64,000 nt of DNA from Eukaryota sp. TZLM1-RC (taxonomy: Eukaryota > Metamonada: BaSk clade). The translations under genes were made by a program, and so were the position numbers. The stretch lies in the NCBI GenBank assembly GCA_040285825.1, contig JAUPSS010000002.1, positions 124,001-188,000 of the forward strand, in the 5' to 3' direction. The notes under the pieces were generated by a model, which worked only from the letters and a program-made list of their open reading frames with translations, was not told the origin of the DNA and ran no database searches. This document shows, in pieces, positions 32,201-41,982 of this stretch (positions are counted from its first letter, which is position 1; every line of letters begins with the position of its first letter).

Positions 32201-35200
32201 TTTATGCCAATCCATAAGCCCAATTCCCATTATTATGTCAAACCTCAATCCGACTGCTATGGTAATTCACAACCATTAGACTATTCCAAATCTTGCCTAG
32301 CAGAGTGCCAAACACAGACCAATATTACTGAAGAAGATCTTACTGGGCCTTCACCTGGTTTGTTCAAGGTTTGTTGTATTCACGAATCAATTTGTGAAAC
32401 CAATAAGAATTTATTAGGAAACAAGATTGTGTTGAAGCCACCATTTACATTGGCGAATTCATTACCTTACAACTTGGAAGTTCTACTGACCCATGCAAGG
32501 GAAGAGTGTTCTACAAAATCAACATTCACAATTACCCTAACTCCACTTGAAGTGATTGCTCTTTACCATGTGGACCCAAGATCAGTGTTGGGAGCTTCGG
32601 TACGTCCTGATGATAAAATTTATGGTTGGTCAAGAGTCACTTCCTTATGTAATTCCTTTGGGAAAACGTCCAAAAACTTAACACACTTAATCGTTCCAGT
32701 CACCCAGGATGATACACGAGAGGGTAGTGGGTCTGCTTCTGATTTGGCTCTGTTGTGTGAGATCACTGGTCAAGGAAAGTCTCATTGTTCTTTGATTGAA
32801 GAGACCAAAAATACGTTCACCCCACTAAATTTCAAATTTTGGGTTCCTCTGATTGTGTCAAACCATTCGAGTCAACCTATTGCCATTTTTCCTTCATCTA
32901 CCTCCCAGAAGAAATGCCCAGTGTTGGTTTGCAGATCATCATCCCTACCTATATTGTTTTCTCCTATTCAATTAGCTGATAAACTTGAATCAAAGTCTGA
33001 TTCCTTGGCAAAAATTAAGATTGGAACCCCCGGATCATCTTTATCTCCAGAACTTTCTCCTCTTCCTTCTGCCTCGATTGACACCATGGTAAGAGATGGT
33101 CAATGTGTGCATCATTTTGCATTGTCATCACCTACTAGTGTTGAGTTTTTTGGTAAATCCTTTGTTGAAGGTGCCAAACCTTTGGTTGCTGGTGGTGGAA
33201 GGTTCTCAAAGACCACATCCATAAAGGGAATGCTTTGTGGTGTATATGACCGGTTTGTTATCAGAAACGAACTTCCAAATGTTGTTCATCTCTCTGTTGC
33301 TGCAAAAGATATTATCTCTCTTCCTTCCAAGATCCCTGCAATGTCCAGAACTAGTTTAAATCCCAACACCACCCTTTGTCATAAGTCAATGCATGAAGAT
33401 ATTTGGGGATTTGTTGTACTCTCAGTTGAAGGGTACAGAGATTCAGTACCATTTTGTATTTGGGAGCCTGCTGAGTTCACCATTAACCTACTTTGTGATT
33501 CTGGAAGTGATTCCTTATTCATTGATGTGTTTATTGAAGTTGTTGGTGCCCAAGTCTATGTTTCAATTGGTCCTTCAAATGCAGCACATCCACCCTTCAA
33601 AATTATTAATAATTCATTTGAAACAATAGATGTTATTCAGGTTTGCTCCTTCTCAAACTCTGACCCTCTCTTTAAATGTCACCCTAACTTACTGAATATT
33701 ACCAATGTCTCTTTAGTGTTAGCTCCATCTGAAGAAGCTCCTTTTGCTTTTCCTGTTCCTTTTCATTCAAATACTATTCAATTAAGGGGTCTGGAAAGTA
33801 AATCCAAGGTTGTAATCAGGAAGAACAGACTTGGAATATTTAACTCAGATGAAAGGGATCAAAATGGGATCATTTGCCACGTCGACACTGACGGTCCTAC
33901 ACGTGTTCTCTCTGTCTTTACTGCATCATCAGACAAAGGTCAAAAATTGTCTGACAAGTTGAATTTTTGTGAATTTGATCCTGATCTTGTCAATGTTGTC
34001 GATACTCCTTTATCTGCAGGAACGACTGTTTCATTTCAAGTCAATGTACCTGCTTTTGGTATTTCATTTATTTCAAGTTTTCCTTCTGAAATTGGTTATT
34101 TTGGAATTCGTGGGATCAATGTGGAAGCTGAATCTTCAAATTCTATCATTGCAATTGAATCTTCCATTGCCCAGGTTCAGCTACTTGATCATTTGCCAAA
34201 AAGTATTTTTCCAATTGTTTTTGATGTTTCTCCTCAAGGAACGTGTCCATCGGTCGAGTTTAGAGTTCAAATCAATCAATCACATGAAGGAGTTACATGT
34301 TTTGATTATGTTGGGTTACATGTTCAGCCAATCACTTTATCGATATCTGATCGATTTTTCACTCAATTTTTGCGCACATTCTCGTCTCTATTCGATCCTC
34401 AATTAGCTGATGTTTTCATGCCCAAACCTGTATTAATCTCACCTGAATCCATCTCAAACTTTTTGAAACCAAAAGAACCTGAGCTGACAACCGGAAAAGC
34501 AAATAGAGTGTATATTGGTAAGTTAGAATTGGAGCCTTTATTAGTCTCTCTTTCTACCGAACTTTCTCCATTACTGCTAGGCACTGGTCCACGAGTGGGT
34601 AGAGCTTTGATATCAACAGCTGGTTCGTTGTCGCAGGTTGAGCTCAAGTTCCCTTCTTTACATTTGAAGTATGTGTTTGAAATACCTTCAGTTATTGTTA
34701 ACAAAATGATTGAGCATTACAAGCAGGCTGGGATTCGTGAAGGGTACAAGATTCTCGGCTGCTCGAATATGATTGGTGCACCATATGCACTGTTTAACCA
34801 TTTGGGAACTGGACTGAAAAGTCTCTATTACGAACCTCGTCAAGGAGCTCTATCACATTCTCCATTGAGAACTGTTCAAGGTGTTGGCACTGGTATAGCT
34901 TCTGCTGCCAAACACACTTGGCAAGGGGCATTTGGTGTTGTGTCTTCGCTTACAGGCTCAATTGCTCGTCTTTCTGCTGGTCTCTCTATGGATGACTGTT
35001 TTGTTCAAAAACAAGGTACAGCAAGACCATCTAATGTTGGGCAAGGTCTTGTGCAAGGAACCCGTGGTCTAGGCCAGGGTGTTTGGTCTGGAGTCTCTGG
35101 ACTTGTTACCCAACCTGTTTCTGGTGCTAAGAAGGGAGGTGGCATTGGTGGTTTTGCCAAGGGATTCGGGAAGGGAGTTGTTGGGCTGGTTGCAAAACCT

Positions 35201-35650
35201 GTCTCTGGAATTGGTTCCTTTGCTTCTAATTTATCTGAAGGTCTTAAACAGCAGGTAGATGCTAGTGAATCTAGTGTAATGAGATTACCAAGACATACTA
35301 GGAAAGGGCATCCAGTTGAACCCTTTTCTCATATATTGTCTGGACATCAGAGTTACTTGAGGACTTTGCAGAGCGGCAAGTATTCATCTCACGATTTAAT
35401 TGACGTTTTTCCCACTAAGCAAGGTTCGTTAATTGTTTCTAGTGGGCATGTGCTAAATCTGGACGAAAAACAAAAGGTTAAATGGAGAGTTCAATTATCT
35501 GATCTTGTCAGTCTCAATGTTGAAGGTTGTCATTTAAGTCTTCGTAAAGCTCAAGATAAGACCAAGTATAGTGTTGGTTTTTCATCTGCTGAGGTTGTGG
35601 AAGGTGTAACAAATATTTTGACTCAGGAGAGCTCTGTTAGAAGATTATAG
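26255..35650 (+). CDS. VPS13: VPS13 bridge-like lipid transfer protein
   Basis: 3131 residues in one exon, starting at the chorein signature (VLRDVLRKTIDKYLGTYVEGLDKDSLKLSVFSGNIALSNLTIKPDAL, residues 4-50). A long beta-rich groove follows. A VAB/SHR-BD adaptor-binding region of repeated units spans about residues 1850-2550 (VVNYTGCSLAV, FTLANSLPYNLEVLL, FWVPLIVSNHSSQPI, FVIRNELPNVVHLSV). The C-terminal helical region (about 2760-2960) includes Gly-rich GLVQGTRGLGQGVWSG, and a PH-like end closes the protein. VPS13 moves phospholipids in bulk between membranes at contact sites. The length matches VPS13A/C and yeast Vps13 (about 3100-3750). There is a low-complexity Gln/Ser linker near residues 1495-1520. 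An AATAAA is at 35686. Confidence 0.95.
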   Translation: MTQVLRDVLRKTIDKYLGTYVEGLDKDSLKLSVFSGNIALSNLTIKPDALKDIHPLFAVRRGTIGNLEIKLSWAKLKSKPVVVNISDVFLLVSPKTSIEFGANAAHNTQSQMQQDKQTKLDAYETTRESALRKADGEVEKQGKIAALITHIISNIQLNFSNIHLRLEDPNPSMGTPMSFGAILNGITICSTGEDFSTREMSSATNKLFKLVDVSGLGVYADELLSRHQLTSSEHLSNPNVYRKLVPTVTSASHNWLIEPAHLSLKVSLNKGAGQSDGWSQPKINARLCFSDENNGRLKIGLADCQILGLYSILDSMSRFSKMGQNLEFRPGKTVTEAPKEWWLYAINSTLKTIKQRREKRSLSALVHRKVLSRQYIALFQRSRDVSFLPSLSSKDKKRISEIEEELGVNDLLYLRNKADSLLAKQIKEREEKGEAVSRRAQKKDHKMSLLSAEEQEEILNSLEVNQGLAETLSLADVPLTYVHTRVQLVFNAIEISLKNSDFEPLLNMEFNNAVSGLSLRSNSTSVMFKLWDFRISAPKNHPNFQTLVCKQINSNSKHLLKFNLTINPVETPGLDTLLSCSLQPLRIFADLPTFLRIAHLFSPPPAADFGYFTSAIYSAFDDLKSRAVSGVQSAIDSRTSLSLNLDVSTPSILVPYSIFTDAGDFNSNDGLEVKLGHLKAFIDPHLESRQSLVHGVSAIYDNVSLNFTSLSAELVKGESRSVLFEGLEAQGKIKANISKEDLFNPLSVIEMNVTPLVINMSEQSIYDLLTLMNFVINSLDQLSQEFPRPPPSPEVPIDLSQDEIVVLPSLNLSGDESESSVTSLSTTSSIVLEQSISQINFVFEGIEVIFSTEIPVLHFNLSTIKTSILIRRRDIGFSASLAGFKLTQTIHTHSPVNFLSVTGSLPSLSAGESLPSEYTPEGQFAIVVGGAQYQPGHPKYTSEDEVPLGMDVSARVAQIMFNFDPFALLTVIEIGERVASNAQELLSFTPTSSQGQNKGINTQSETDIVGEDAEPQPSFDSKVNFNFQMDKFSVSLEKFHTEASSVSHLFFTTISLNKINATGFISKGKTCVSSQLTSVFVTNPLSSCWPYTIKSLVGKDDVIFSVDVELNETIADSKFEVVFAHIQALFCGPFIVSLLDYLHLVSTEFAKRASSNQPNSQTLSDTNQNSETQSSDQTLEIPNISFKVANFEVVLPKSLEAPDCLSISIQRFGVFSKIFAEQVTESTIKPAENMIDRAGDPQLSRVDVILENFTVSAGTNICNDANLNLSLLLVQSSSNSNYLGVCVDLLLGTNDKSTLDFSIDQTAIDVSMGSIFYNTSYLSKAQSLATSEKPDQPSTQSKSNGTTTLDLVFNFNLNMLNICLVKGTQDCLIGRLGLENMKFSVDYATLDDRSQVVSASFGLGSILVNDRRSISDPCFQSITAITDYAQNSDAITIDFSLKQQQLIVDLLLRGCYFCAVPDFLVDLVCWFTDAMPNVGVDIHPNIEELEELVGSDSQARPNQQDQDEAQSSQSSQESSLIESAVIKINGRLDLVIPDCQYYFGSELECSNALVLSLTPKIITNINLLPNLSVTSMISFDAVDVTAVELPRSNDKAVVFILDSISKRIEPQIGIYRSIVTQMFISSTVSFKTVSLTDESFSQVLNVDSEFGNLSFCISYNDIRVCSFVLNHLLEVFNEQQPRLTQQRQGQSNSQSFDVSDSETTNHTDSESNLIITASVTMPNTSLVLTDDSASQTGLPLAKFSFTGLSTEFVSKQNAKNIVVDFGFEGWLWNDTITNYDCFIEPFLCSSTYSIIQESSSKQSILGSLTIDKGVELVVSAPALNTVSSIIPTIVSNWSAPLSKTSVHLDFAPVWVVNYTGCSLAVTTHVPVSNLDDVCHQNSDPINVLIEHNSRRGFSVTPNTQIQIFIDDILVTSFCQSELTCPRVATSALGEVLVSTEFRNRSCFITISGVSFVDNFTDIPFFVFPSENTRLLSKPGSRVFMPIHKPNSHYYVKPQSDCYGNSQPLDYSKSCLAECQTQTNITEEDLTGPSPGLFKVCCIHESICETNKNLLGNKIVLKPPFTLANSLPYNLEVLLTHAREECSTKSTFTITLTPLEVIALYHVDPRSVLGASVRPDDKIYGWSRVTSLCNSFGKTSKNLTHLIVPVTQDDTREGSGSASDLALLCEITGQGKSHCSLIEETKNTFTPLNFKFWVPLIVSNHSSQPIAIFPSSTSQKKCPVLVCRSSSLPILFSPIQLADKLESKSDSLAKIKIGTPGSSLSPELSPLPSASIDTMVRDGQCVHHFALSSPTSVEFFGKSFVEGAKPLVAGGGRFSKTTSIKGMLCGVYDRFVIRNELPNVVHLSVAAKDIISLPSKIPAMSRTSLNPNTTLCHKSMHEDIWGFVVLSVEGYRDSVPFCIWEPAEFTINLLCDSGSDSLFIDVFIEVVGAQVYVSIGPSNAAHPPFKIINNSFETIDVIQVCSFSNSDPLFKCHPNLLNITNVSLVLAPSEEAPFAFPVPFHSNTIQLRGLESKSKVVIRKNRLGIFNSDERDQNGIICHVDTDGPTRVLSVFTASSDKGQKLSDKLNFCEFDPDLVNVVDTPLSAGTTVSFQVNVPAFGISFISSFPSEIGYFGIRGINVEAESSNSIIAIESSIAQVQLLDHLPKSIFPIVFDVSPQGTCPSVEFRVQINQSHEGVTCFDYVGLHVQPITLSISDRFFTQFLRTFSSLFDPQLADVFMPKPVLISPESISNFLKPKEPELTTGKANRVYIGKLELEPLLVSLSTELSPLLLGTGPRVGRALISTAGSLSQVELKFPSLHLKYVFEIPSVIVNKMIEHYKQAGIREGYKILGCSNMIGAPYALFNHLGTGLKSLYYEPRQGALSHSPLRTVQGVGTGIASAAKHTWQGAFGVVSSLTGSIARLSAGLSMDDCFVQKQGTARPSNVGQGLVQGTRGLGQGVWSGVSGLVTQPVSGAKKGGGIGGFAKGFGKGVVGLVAKPVSGIGSFASNLSEGLKQQVDASESSVMRLPRHTRKGHPVEPFSHILSGHQSYLRTLQSGKYSSHDLIDVFPTKQGSLIVSSGHVLNLDEKQKVKWRVQLSDLVSLNVEGCHLSLRKAQDKTKYSVGFSSAEVVEGVTNILTQESSVRRL

Positions 35651-35990
35651 CATTGGATTATTTGTGATGTCATTGTGTTGGTTGTAAATAAAAGTTAATG
35701 GATGATTTTTTATGGTTTTACTTGCAGTCCTTCAATTGTTATTTACTACTGTGACAAAAGTTAAAGCTGAGCAAAATATGGTAATTGCGCCATTGAACAT
35801 TGTTAAGAGAACTAACAGAGTTTGCTTACAATATTTACTTAGAATGCGTACTAATTGGTATAAGTTCTTGTGCAGAAAGAGCAACATTGCATTCAACTGA
35901 TCAGAATTGTTCAAGGTCAATCATGTCACATCAATGTCTGTCCTCCTTCTCTTCCTCAAAATATGACAGCATGTTCTATTACACTTCCAC

Positions 35991-36491
35991 ATGTTTGCTC
36001 AAGTGCCGAAAGCTACCTGCTCTGTTTACTCTCCTTCTCGTTCAAAAAACACCAAAAATGTTGTTGAAAGAAAAATTGCCCAGCAAGTTCTATACAAAAC
36101 TGAAATGTGTCGCCTGCTTATCGAGAAGGGACATTGTTCTTTTGGTGATCGTTGCAACTTTGCCCATTGCGAATCTGAGTTGAGACCGAAAATCTGCCAC
36201 CCAAAGTTCAAATCTGATAAGTGTAGATCATTTCACGAAGATGGGTACTGTCCTTATGGAAGCCGATGTCGTTTTGATCACTCTTCACGTCATTCATCTG
36301 CTCCAACTAAACCTACCAGCTCCAACATTCCCTCTGTTTGTATGCGTGGTCCTTCTTCTCTGATAGTGTTCCCAGACCCACAAAATGATGACCAGATCAA
36401 TCGATTGGGTAATGTAGAGAAGTATTCCAAACGGTTACCCTTGTTTGAACGTCTTTGTTCTTCACTGCCCCAGGGATGTACATTAATATAA
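35991..36491 (+). CDS. Tandem CCCH zinc finger RNA-binding protein (TIS11/ZFP36 type)
   Basis: 166 residues. Two C-x8-C-x5-C-x3-H fingers lie at C40-C49-C55-H59 and C78-C87-C93-H97, 18 residues apart, as in the TTP/TIS11 family. The lead-in YKTEMC and the ELRP after finger 1 are also family marks. Such proteins bind AU-rich elements in mRNA 3' UTRs and promote decay. The C-terminal 65 residues are disordered (Ser/Pro rich) and end LPQGCTLI. ATG 35991 is the first in frame after a stop; other frames upstream are open, so an extra 5' exon is possible. It begins 340 bp after VPS13 on the same strand. AATAAA follows at about 36505. Confidence 0.88.
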   Translation: MFAQVPKATCSVYSPSRSKNTKNVVERKIAQQVLYKTEMCRLLIEKGHCSFGDRCNFAHCESELRPKICHPKFKSDKCRSFHEDGYCPYGSRCRFDHSSRHSSAPTKPTSSNIPSVCMRGPSSLIVFPDPQNDDQINRLGNVEKYSKRLPLFERLCSSLPQGCTLI

Positions 36492-37289
36492 TTGTAAAAT
36501 GTAAATAAATTTATTTATTTTAAAATGTTTTTTTACATCACTTAACTTGAATTTTTATTGTAGATTTGATTTGAAAAGAGACGGAAATTCTTATTTTATG
36601 GTATAAAACAGATGCAAATACACTTTTTTAGCTACATCAAAGCTGTTGTGATTACAGATTCTGTAAGATTCTACTCTAGCTCAAATAGACAATAAATACT
36701 AATCCACAGAACTGGAATAATGTAACTCGCCACAGATAACAGTAGAAGAAGAAAGAATAGAAGAATTAGTTCTTCCTATAAAAATCCTTGGAAATCTGGG
36801 GTATTTTGCATTTGGTTATTTGGGCAAAATGTTTGTGTTATCTTGGTTACAATTGTCAGTCAACGATTTGAGGCCCCAGGATGCAAATGTAGAGTAAGAA
36901 CTGATCAAAATTTCGGTTTTAGAAACTTGAATATATTTCTGGACATTCATCAGTTTTCGAATGATTAAGCAGAATCAATAAATGTTCACACAACAGATAC
37001 AACCTTTTAATCTTAATGCTCCACCATTCGAAACAATATAATTTTATTTAAATATCACAGCATTGATTGTTTTGGAATTTCAAAGTGCGAAGACAACCAA
37101 AAGTTATACATAACGAAACCAATGTCATTATTGTGGACAATAAAGTTTATATGAAAATAGATAATCCTGCTTTACAATTAACGTTCGTGCAAAATAATAA
37201 AAACCACAATCTCAACTTTCATTAGTAGACTACATTCCTTGGTCTTATTTGTTTCTTCTCATACTTTTCAGAATTTTATTTTTATTCAA
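36492..37289. other. Intergenic, no gene seen
   Basis: AT-rich sequence between the CCCH gene and a minus-strand non-LTR 3' end. No open frame of note and no structural RNA that I can recognise. Confidence 0.4.
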
Positions 37290-40004
37290 CAACAAATATG
37301 AAATACACAATTAAAACTCTACATCCTCAAAACCTGCCTCCCCTACATCAAAACAATTAATTGCTAAAGATTCAGAAAATTTCTCAAAAGAAGATAGTGA
37401 ATAAGAAATTAGTTATACCATTCCCTTAAAAATAGAAAATACAATCCTGTTGTGCCAGTAAACACGATTGAAAATTCTTCCAGTTCTTTCCTTTACAACT
37501 ACAACAATATCCTCAAGGAAAGCCATAGCAGCCTTACCTAGAGATCCAAGCAAAGAAAAAACAAAGGGACATAAATTATATTGGGCATGAGATTTTTCAT
37601 TAACCGAGGAAATGGGTTTCGCATATTTAGCAATTTTATATTTTTCGCCTGCAAGAAGAGGATTATTTACATCCGAGTTAATGAGATGTTCGTTAGAGGA
37701 ATTACAAGGGTTAATAGACATGGCGTCCAAAATAGTAAAACTACCATTTAAACCAGGAACAACTAGATCACCTCTTGTCAGACCCATAGAAGCTCTGTTG
37801 TAACGCGTACTATCAATATTGGGATCATCAAGAATTAATTTTGATAACAGCGGTTCTAAAAAGGAATCTACTCGATATGATTTGCACATTACATAAATTT
37901 GGTCCCTGACGTTATTATGCACTTTGCTTCTAAACGTAATGAAATGTTTACAGTTCAAAAAATGAGTAAACAAAAGAGGTTTACCACATTTACAAGTTAA
38001 ATGATCGGGCAAATTGTTTGGCCACAGAAAACAACGAAAACGCATGTTTAGAAGTCATTCATTGTTTTTTAACAAAAGTCCATAAACAGAGTGAACTTGA
38101 GTTACTAAAGCAGCAGCAGAACTATCACGAATATCCTTTAAAAAATTACCGAAAGCGGGATTTTTAGTTTTGGCCAAGCCAAGTCTTACTTCATAATCCA
38201 AGCCTTCATATAATTTAACCAGATGGTGTTGAAGCTTTTTCAAGCAAAAACGTAAATTTGGAAGTGATCGGGTGGGAATTTCTTGAACATTTTGAGGAAA
38301 ACACTGAATCCAGATATCACTAGGCAAATTATCTAATTCGATTTGAAGTTGATTCAAATAAAAATTTGATTCACCATGGATCAGATGAACATCATAAGGA
38401 AACCTTTGAAAAAATTCAAAAACAAAATTTTTTCCACCTCCTAAAAAAGCTGCTTTACATAAAATCGAAGATTTCGTGAAACCAATTCCACCTAAATCAG
38501 CAGAACAAAAAACATGACTTCGAATTAAAGATTCATTTACCTCCAATAATGAGGAAAAAAATTTGACCCGAAGTTTGTTGAAGGATCTACAAAAATCAAG
38601 AGACACTGAAGGAGGAGTTGACCTTAAAATATGAGTGAATTTTCCAGAATAACAAATTTTTAAAAAGGAAAATTTGATGTGTTTTTCAATATCAAATTCA
38701 GCAATAAAACTATGATCCTTGTCAAAATTTTCCAATAAATTGTTCAATTGGGAATAAATTTCATCCAAATTACCTAACCAACATCCAAGAAACTTGAACG
38801 CTTGTTGTTCATAATTAATGAAAGAAATTTGAACATCATCAATCAATAGAGATTGTTCTGTTCTTCCAATCAAGAGACATTTTGTGGGATTCAAGGCTAA
38901 TCCAATGTCTTTGTATTTCGCAGCAATGCCTTCAGAAACCCTGCAAATGCTTTCATAAGAACCAATAATCGAAATGTCATACATATAAGCAACAATACGT
39001 AACTCAGGGAATTCTTTCTGGGTCAATTCAATAGTATTATGAATAGCAAAACAAAAAAGCAATGGACCAAGAGGATCACCTTGTTTGACACCAGAAGAAG
39101 ATTCAAGGGTAAAGGTGTCAAAGATTAAGTCCGACTTTTTTCCATAAAATAAGTAAAAATAGGCTGAAAGTTCTGAAAATTCTTGAAGAAGGACATCGTA
39201 AATGCAATTACGTTTTACTGAATTAAAGGCATTTTTAAAGTCCAAATTGAAAATATATTGATGTTGCTGACTATTGAAAAAAGCATCTGAAGTCATCGAG
39301 GCAACCGATGCACCTTCAATAGTTTTAATGCCAAATTGAAAAGGATTCAAATAGTCCCTTGCCTTAGTAGAAATTCTGTTGAAAATAAGAGAAGAAAGCA
39401 ACCTGGTTGAAGACTCTCCAATAGCAATTGGTCTAACTCCATCGGGTTTGTTACTTTTTCCTGGTTTAACTAAAGCAACTAACCGGGCAGCAGTCAATTC
39501 AGGCGGAGGAACATAATTCAAACACATTAAACTTTGAAAATAAATGGCAAGATCCTCAGAAATATCTGGAGTATTTTTACAAGCAGTTTTTAACAAATCA
39601 AAAGAAATGCCTGAGAGACCAGCAGCTTTTCCTTTTGGCAATTTAGCAATAGCATTGAATACTTCTTGAGCCTGAAAAGGATTTTCGAGCCAATATTCAC
39701 AAATTGGCGGCTTAAGTGGGCAAAAATTTTCAGTTGGATGAAGCGCTTTCAGTTTTTCAACAGTTTCATAATTATTATCAGCCAACTTACCTGAAAAAAT
39801 ATTTTTTAAACCGCTTCCATATCTACCTCTCAAGAACAATTTTCTTGCTTGAAACGATGAACTGGCTTTACTTTTTTTCGGTTTGTAATTAATTGATTTT
39901 TTATTCTTTTTGGCAAAGAATTTCCAAAATCTTGTTATGTTCCATTTGTTTGATTTCAATTGGGAGGAAAAAGAACGCATTTCCATTGACACATGACTTC
40001 TCAT
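37290..40004 (-). mobile_element. R2-type non-LTR retrotransposon, nearly full length, inactivated
   Basis: One frame spans RT to REL endonuclease on the minus strand, split only by a TGA at 38055-38057. At the aligned position the 3.7-6.4 kb copy has Trp (SAWTLNMRF), so TGG became TGA. The RT active site reads YMYD instead of YMDD, losing a catalytic Asp. RT motifs (LPKGKAAGLSGIS, FNLDFKNAFNSV, SSGVKQGDPLGPL), CCHC finger (CKC...FLNC) and REL core (RGDLVVPGLNGSFTILDAMSI) are otherwise intact. The first Met is at 40004, with a stop two codons upstream; homology to the other copy begins a few residues later, at SMEMR. Confidence 0.87.
37413..40004 (-). pseudogene. RT-REL protein, stop and catalytic Asp-to-Tyr change
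   Basis: Residues 1-649 run from 40004 to the TGA at 38055. The remaining 210 codons continue in the same frame to 37413. Identity to the 3.7-6.4 kb copy is moderate, which indicates a separate subfamily rather than a recent duplicate. The YMYD change alone should abolish polymerisation, as both Asp residues bind the metal ions in all known reverse transcriptases. The endonuclease half looks conserved and might still be translated from an internal start, but that is speculation. Confidence 0.85.
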
Positions 40005-40009
40005 ACTTT

Positions 40010-40255
40010 GCTACGTCTTTTCTTATCAACATTTTCACGAGTTTGGTAGACTACAACAAAATGCTGTCAAAATTCTATGAATCATGGCAGCTCGTGCATA
40101 TGTTAGTGTCCAATGGATACTGTCCATTTGCCTTACTTGATAATTATTTACAAAGCCTTCCATTTGTTCACAAAAAGTATGAAGGGAGGAATGTTAGTCG
40201 CTTCATTGATATCATAGTGACAATTCTATGTATCTTGTGTCTTGATCTCAGGTAG
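40010..40255 (+). other. Short protein-like open region of unknown origin
   Basis: The plus strand reads MLSKFYESWQLVHMLVSNGY and LLDNYLQSLPFVHKKYEGRNVSRF without a stop. The residue pattern looks genuine, but I recognise no family. It is squeezed between two minus-strand non-LTR copies and may be the scar of a gene broken by them. Confidence 0.25.
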
Positions 40256-40570
40256 ACCCTTTTCCAATAAGAATGAGATCTTGATCTAAAACAGTTGAGT
40301 TGAAAAATGAAATGATTGCATTCATTTTTTTCAGTATTATCAAAAGGATCAGCTTTAAATAATCTAGTTAATCTTTTTTGTAAAGATTTCTGGGTGTATT
40401 ATAAGTTGACAAATTAAAACAATATATAGAAAATCATTTCTAGTATGTTTCCACTAAGTGAGTGAGGAATTCATCGCTTCGATTTTTGTATGTCAATTCT
40501 GGATATTTTTTCATTAAATGCATTAAATTGTGAAGTTGCGTTGCTAATAAATCGTTCCAATTTGCAGATT
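40255..40570 (-). pseudogene. Highly degraded non-LTR family-2 fragment
   Basis: The minus strand contains pieces aligned with the 49010-50105 copy: LNEEISKID-like NEKISRID near 40500, KYTLRTLQRRLTG-like text near 40370-40410 and LLLEKGV-like text near 40260. All frames are broken. It shows that homology in this family continues upstream of MTTxSSTVFA. Confidence 0.55.
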
Positions 40571-41762
40571 TTACAGAAATCTCAAATATGACGATCTCAA
40601 TATCCACCAATAAAAGCACACAAAGTAAGAATTGAGGCTTTATTCCAGACTAAACCACCAGTGAAGAGGTGGAAAGAAGTAAAAGGGTGATTTGGCAAAA
40701 AGTGAAAACATCACGCAAGGCAATTCTCAAGTTGTTACAATGTTCATTTGCTAATGTCAAGACCAGAGATGAATACATGACATCTGCACAGATGTGACTG
40801 CTGCAAGATGCTACACCAAAAGATCTATCGAGAAATTGATGGTGAAGTTAAAGTTCACAACGCCTAATTCCATTGTGCGTAATGTAATGAAGTATGGTCT
40901 AAATACATTATGCATCACTAAATAAGCTAGAAATTGTAATGAGTGAGCACTATTATGGAACAAGACCAGAAGCGTTCCAGAGACCACAAAGGGACTAGCT
41001 TCAAAGCTACGTATTGTTCTAGAGGAGAAATGGGCTCACTGATGTTGGTGGCAAATATTCGAGGATTCTAGAACGTCTGTGGACGATCTCACCAAGGATG
41101 AAAGTTCTTGGAATAAGTTTGAATGATGTTTGAAGAAAGTATTGCATTTCGAATGAAAACCAGACTTGGTTCATTCAACTTCAATAACGAGTACAATCAA
41201 AATACCTTTGAACTAAATATTGTAAATGTAAAAAAGGCATTAGTAGAATTTGCTAATTATTTAAAAATACAAAATTTGTTTTGTATGATTTAAGCATACA
41301 ATTATTTTGAGTTTTTACAAGGGGACCTTGGCGTAGTGAGAAAGGTCTCTAGGGAAAATACATACAGTGATTTCAGTGACATTTCCAAGCTGATGGTCAG
41401 TGTCCCATTTAGCGTTGGCAAGAACCATCAGACCCTTCAACATTGTTAAAATGTTTTTCTCATTATCTCAATGGAAAAATTCGTCGTGAAGAACTTGACC
41501 TGAATCATTAAACCCCCAACTATAGTTTGCATGAGGAGGGGAAGTAGCAACACGAAGCATGGATGATTCTGTTTATATGGGTGCTGAAGATCGGAAGATT
41601 CACTGGTTTCCTGGATATCCCTAGAAAGGGTATGAAAGGATGCTTCTGTAGAAACAGTGTGAGAATGAAGATTACATAATTCAAAACATCAAGAAATACA
41701 TAATGCAGATAATGAAAAGTGAGGGAAAAGTAAAAACATCCCAAAAACCATTTTAGTCCATC
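40571..41762. other. Intergenic, heavily stopped, no gene recognised
   Basis: Short protein-like bits occur (for example around 40960-41050 and 41150-41290), each stopped within 60 codons. No known domain, tRNA or repeat family is visible. The region ends at the CATC target site of the LTR element. Confidence 0.35.
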
Positions 41763-41845
41763 TGTTGGCGCCCTTAGTCTTTAATAATATAAATAGAAAA
41801 TAAATCAGCTTTATCTTAACCCCACTTTTCCAACCTACGGCATCA
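41763..41845 (+). repeat. 5' LTR, 83 bp
   Basis: TGTTGGCGCCC ... CCTACGGCATCA. The sequence diverges from the 3' LTR exactly after CATCA, which fixes the border. A candidate primer binding site is not obvious immediately downstream; TGGTGCCAAACAACGGG lies about 110 bp further in. Confidence 0.88.
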
Positions 41846-41982
41846 ATAATTATTGGCCATTTAGGTTATAGGTATACCACTTTGACAACACACAGCTTTT
41901 TTACAGAGGATATCTTTAGCAGATATCATTTTACCAGAAGATACTTCCTAGCTTGGTGCCAAACAACGGGAAACAGGCACAC

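Noticed and set aside
41325-41400. tRNA-like sequence
   Set aside because: No T-loop consensus and no acceptor-stem pairing.
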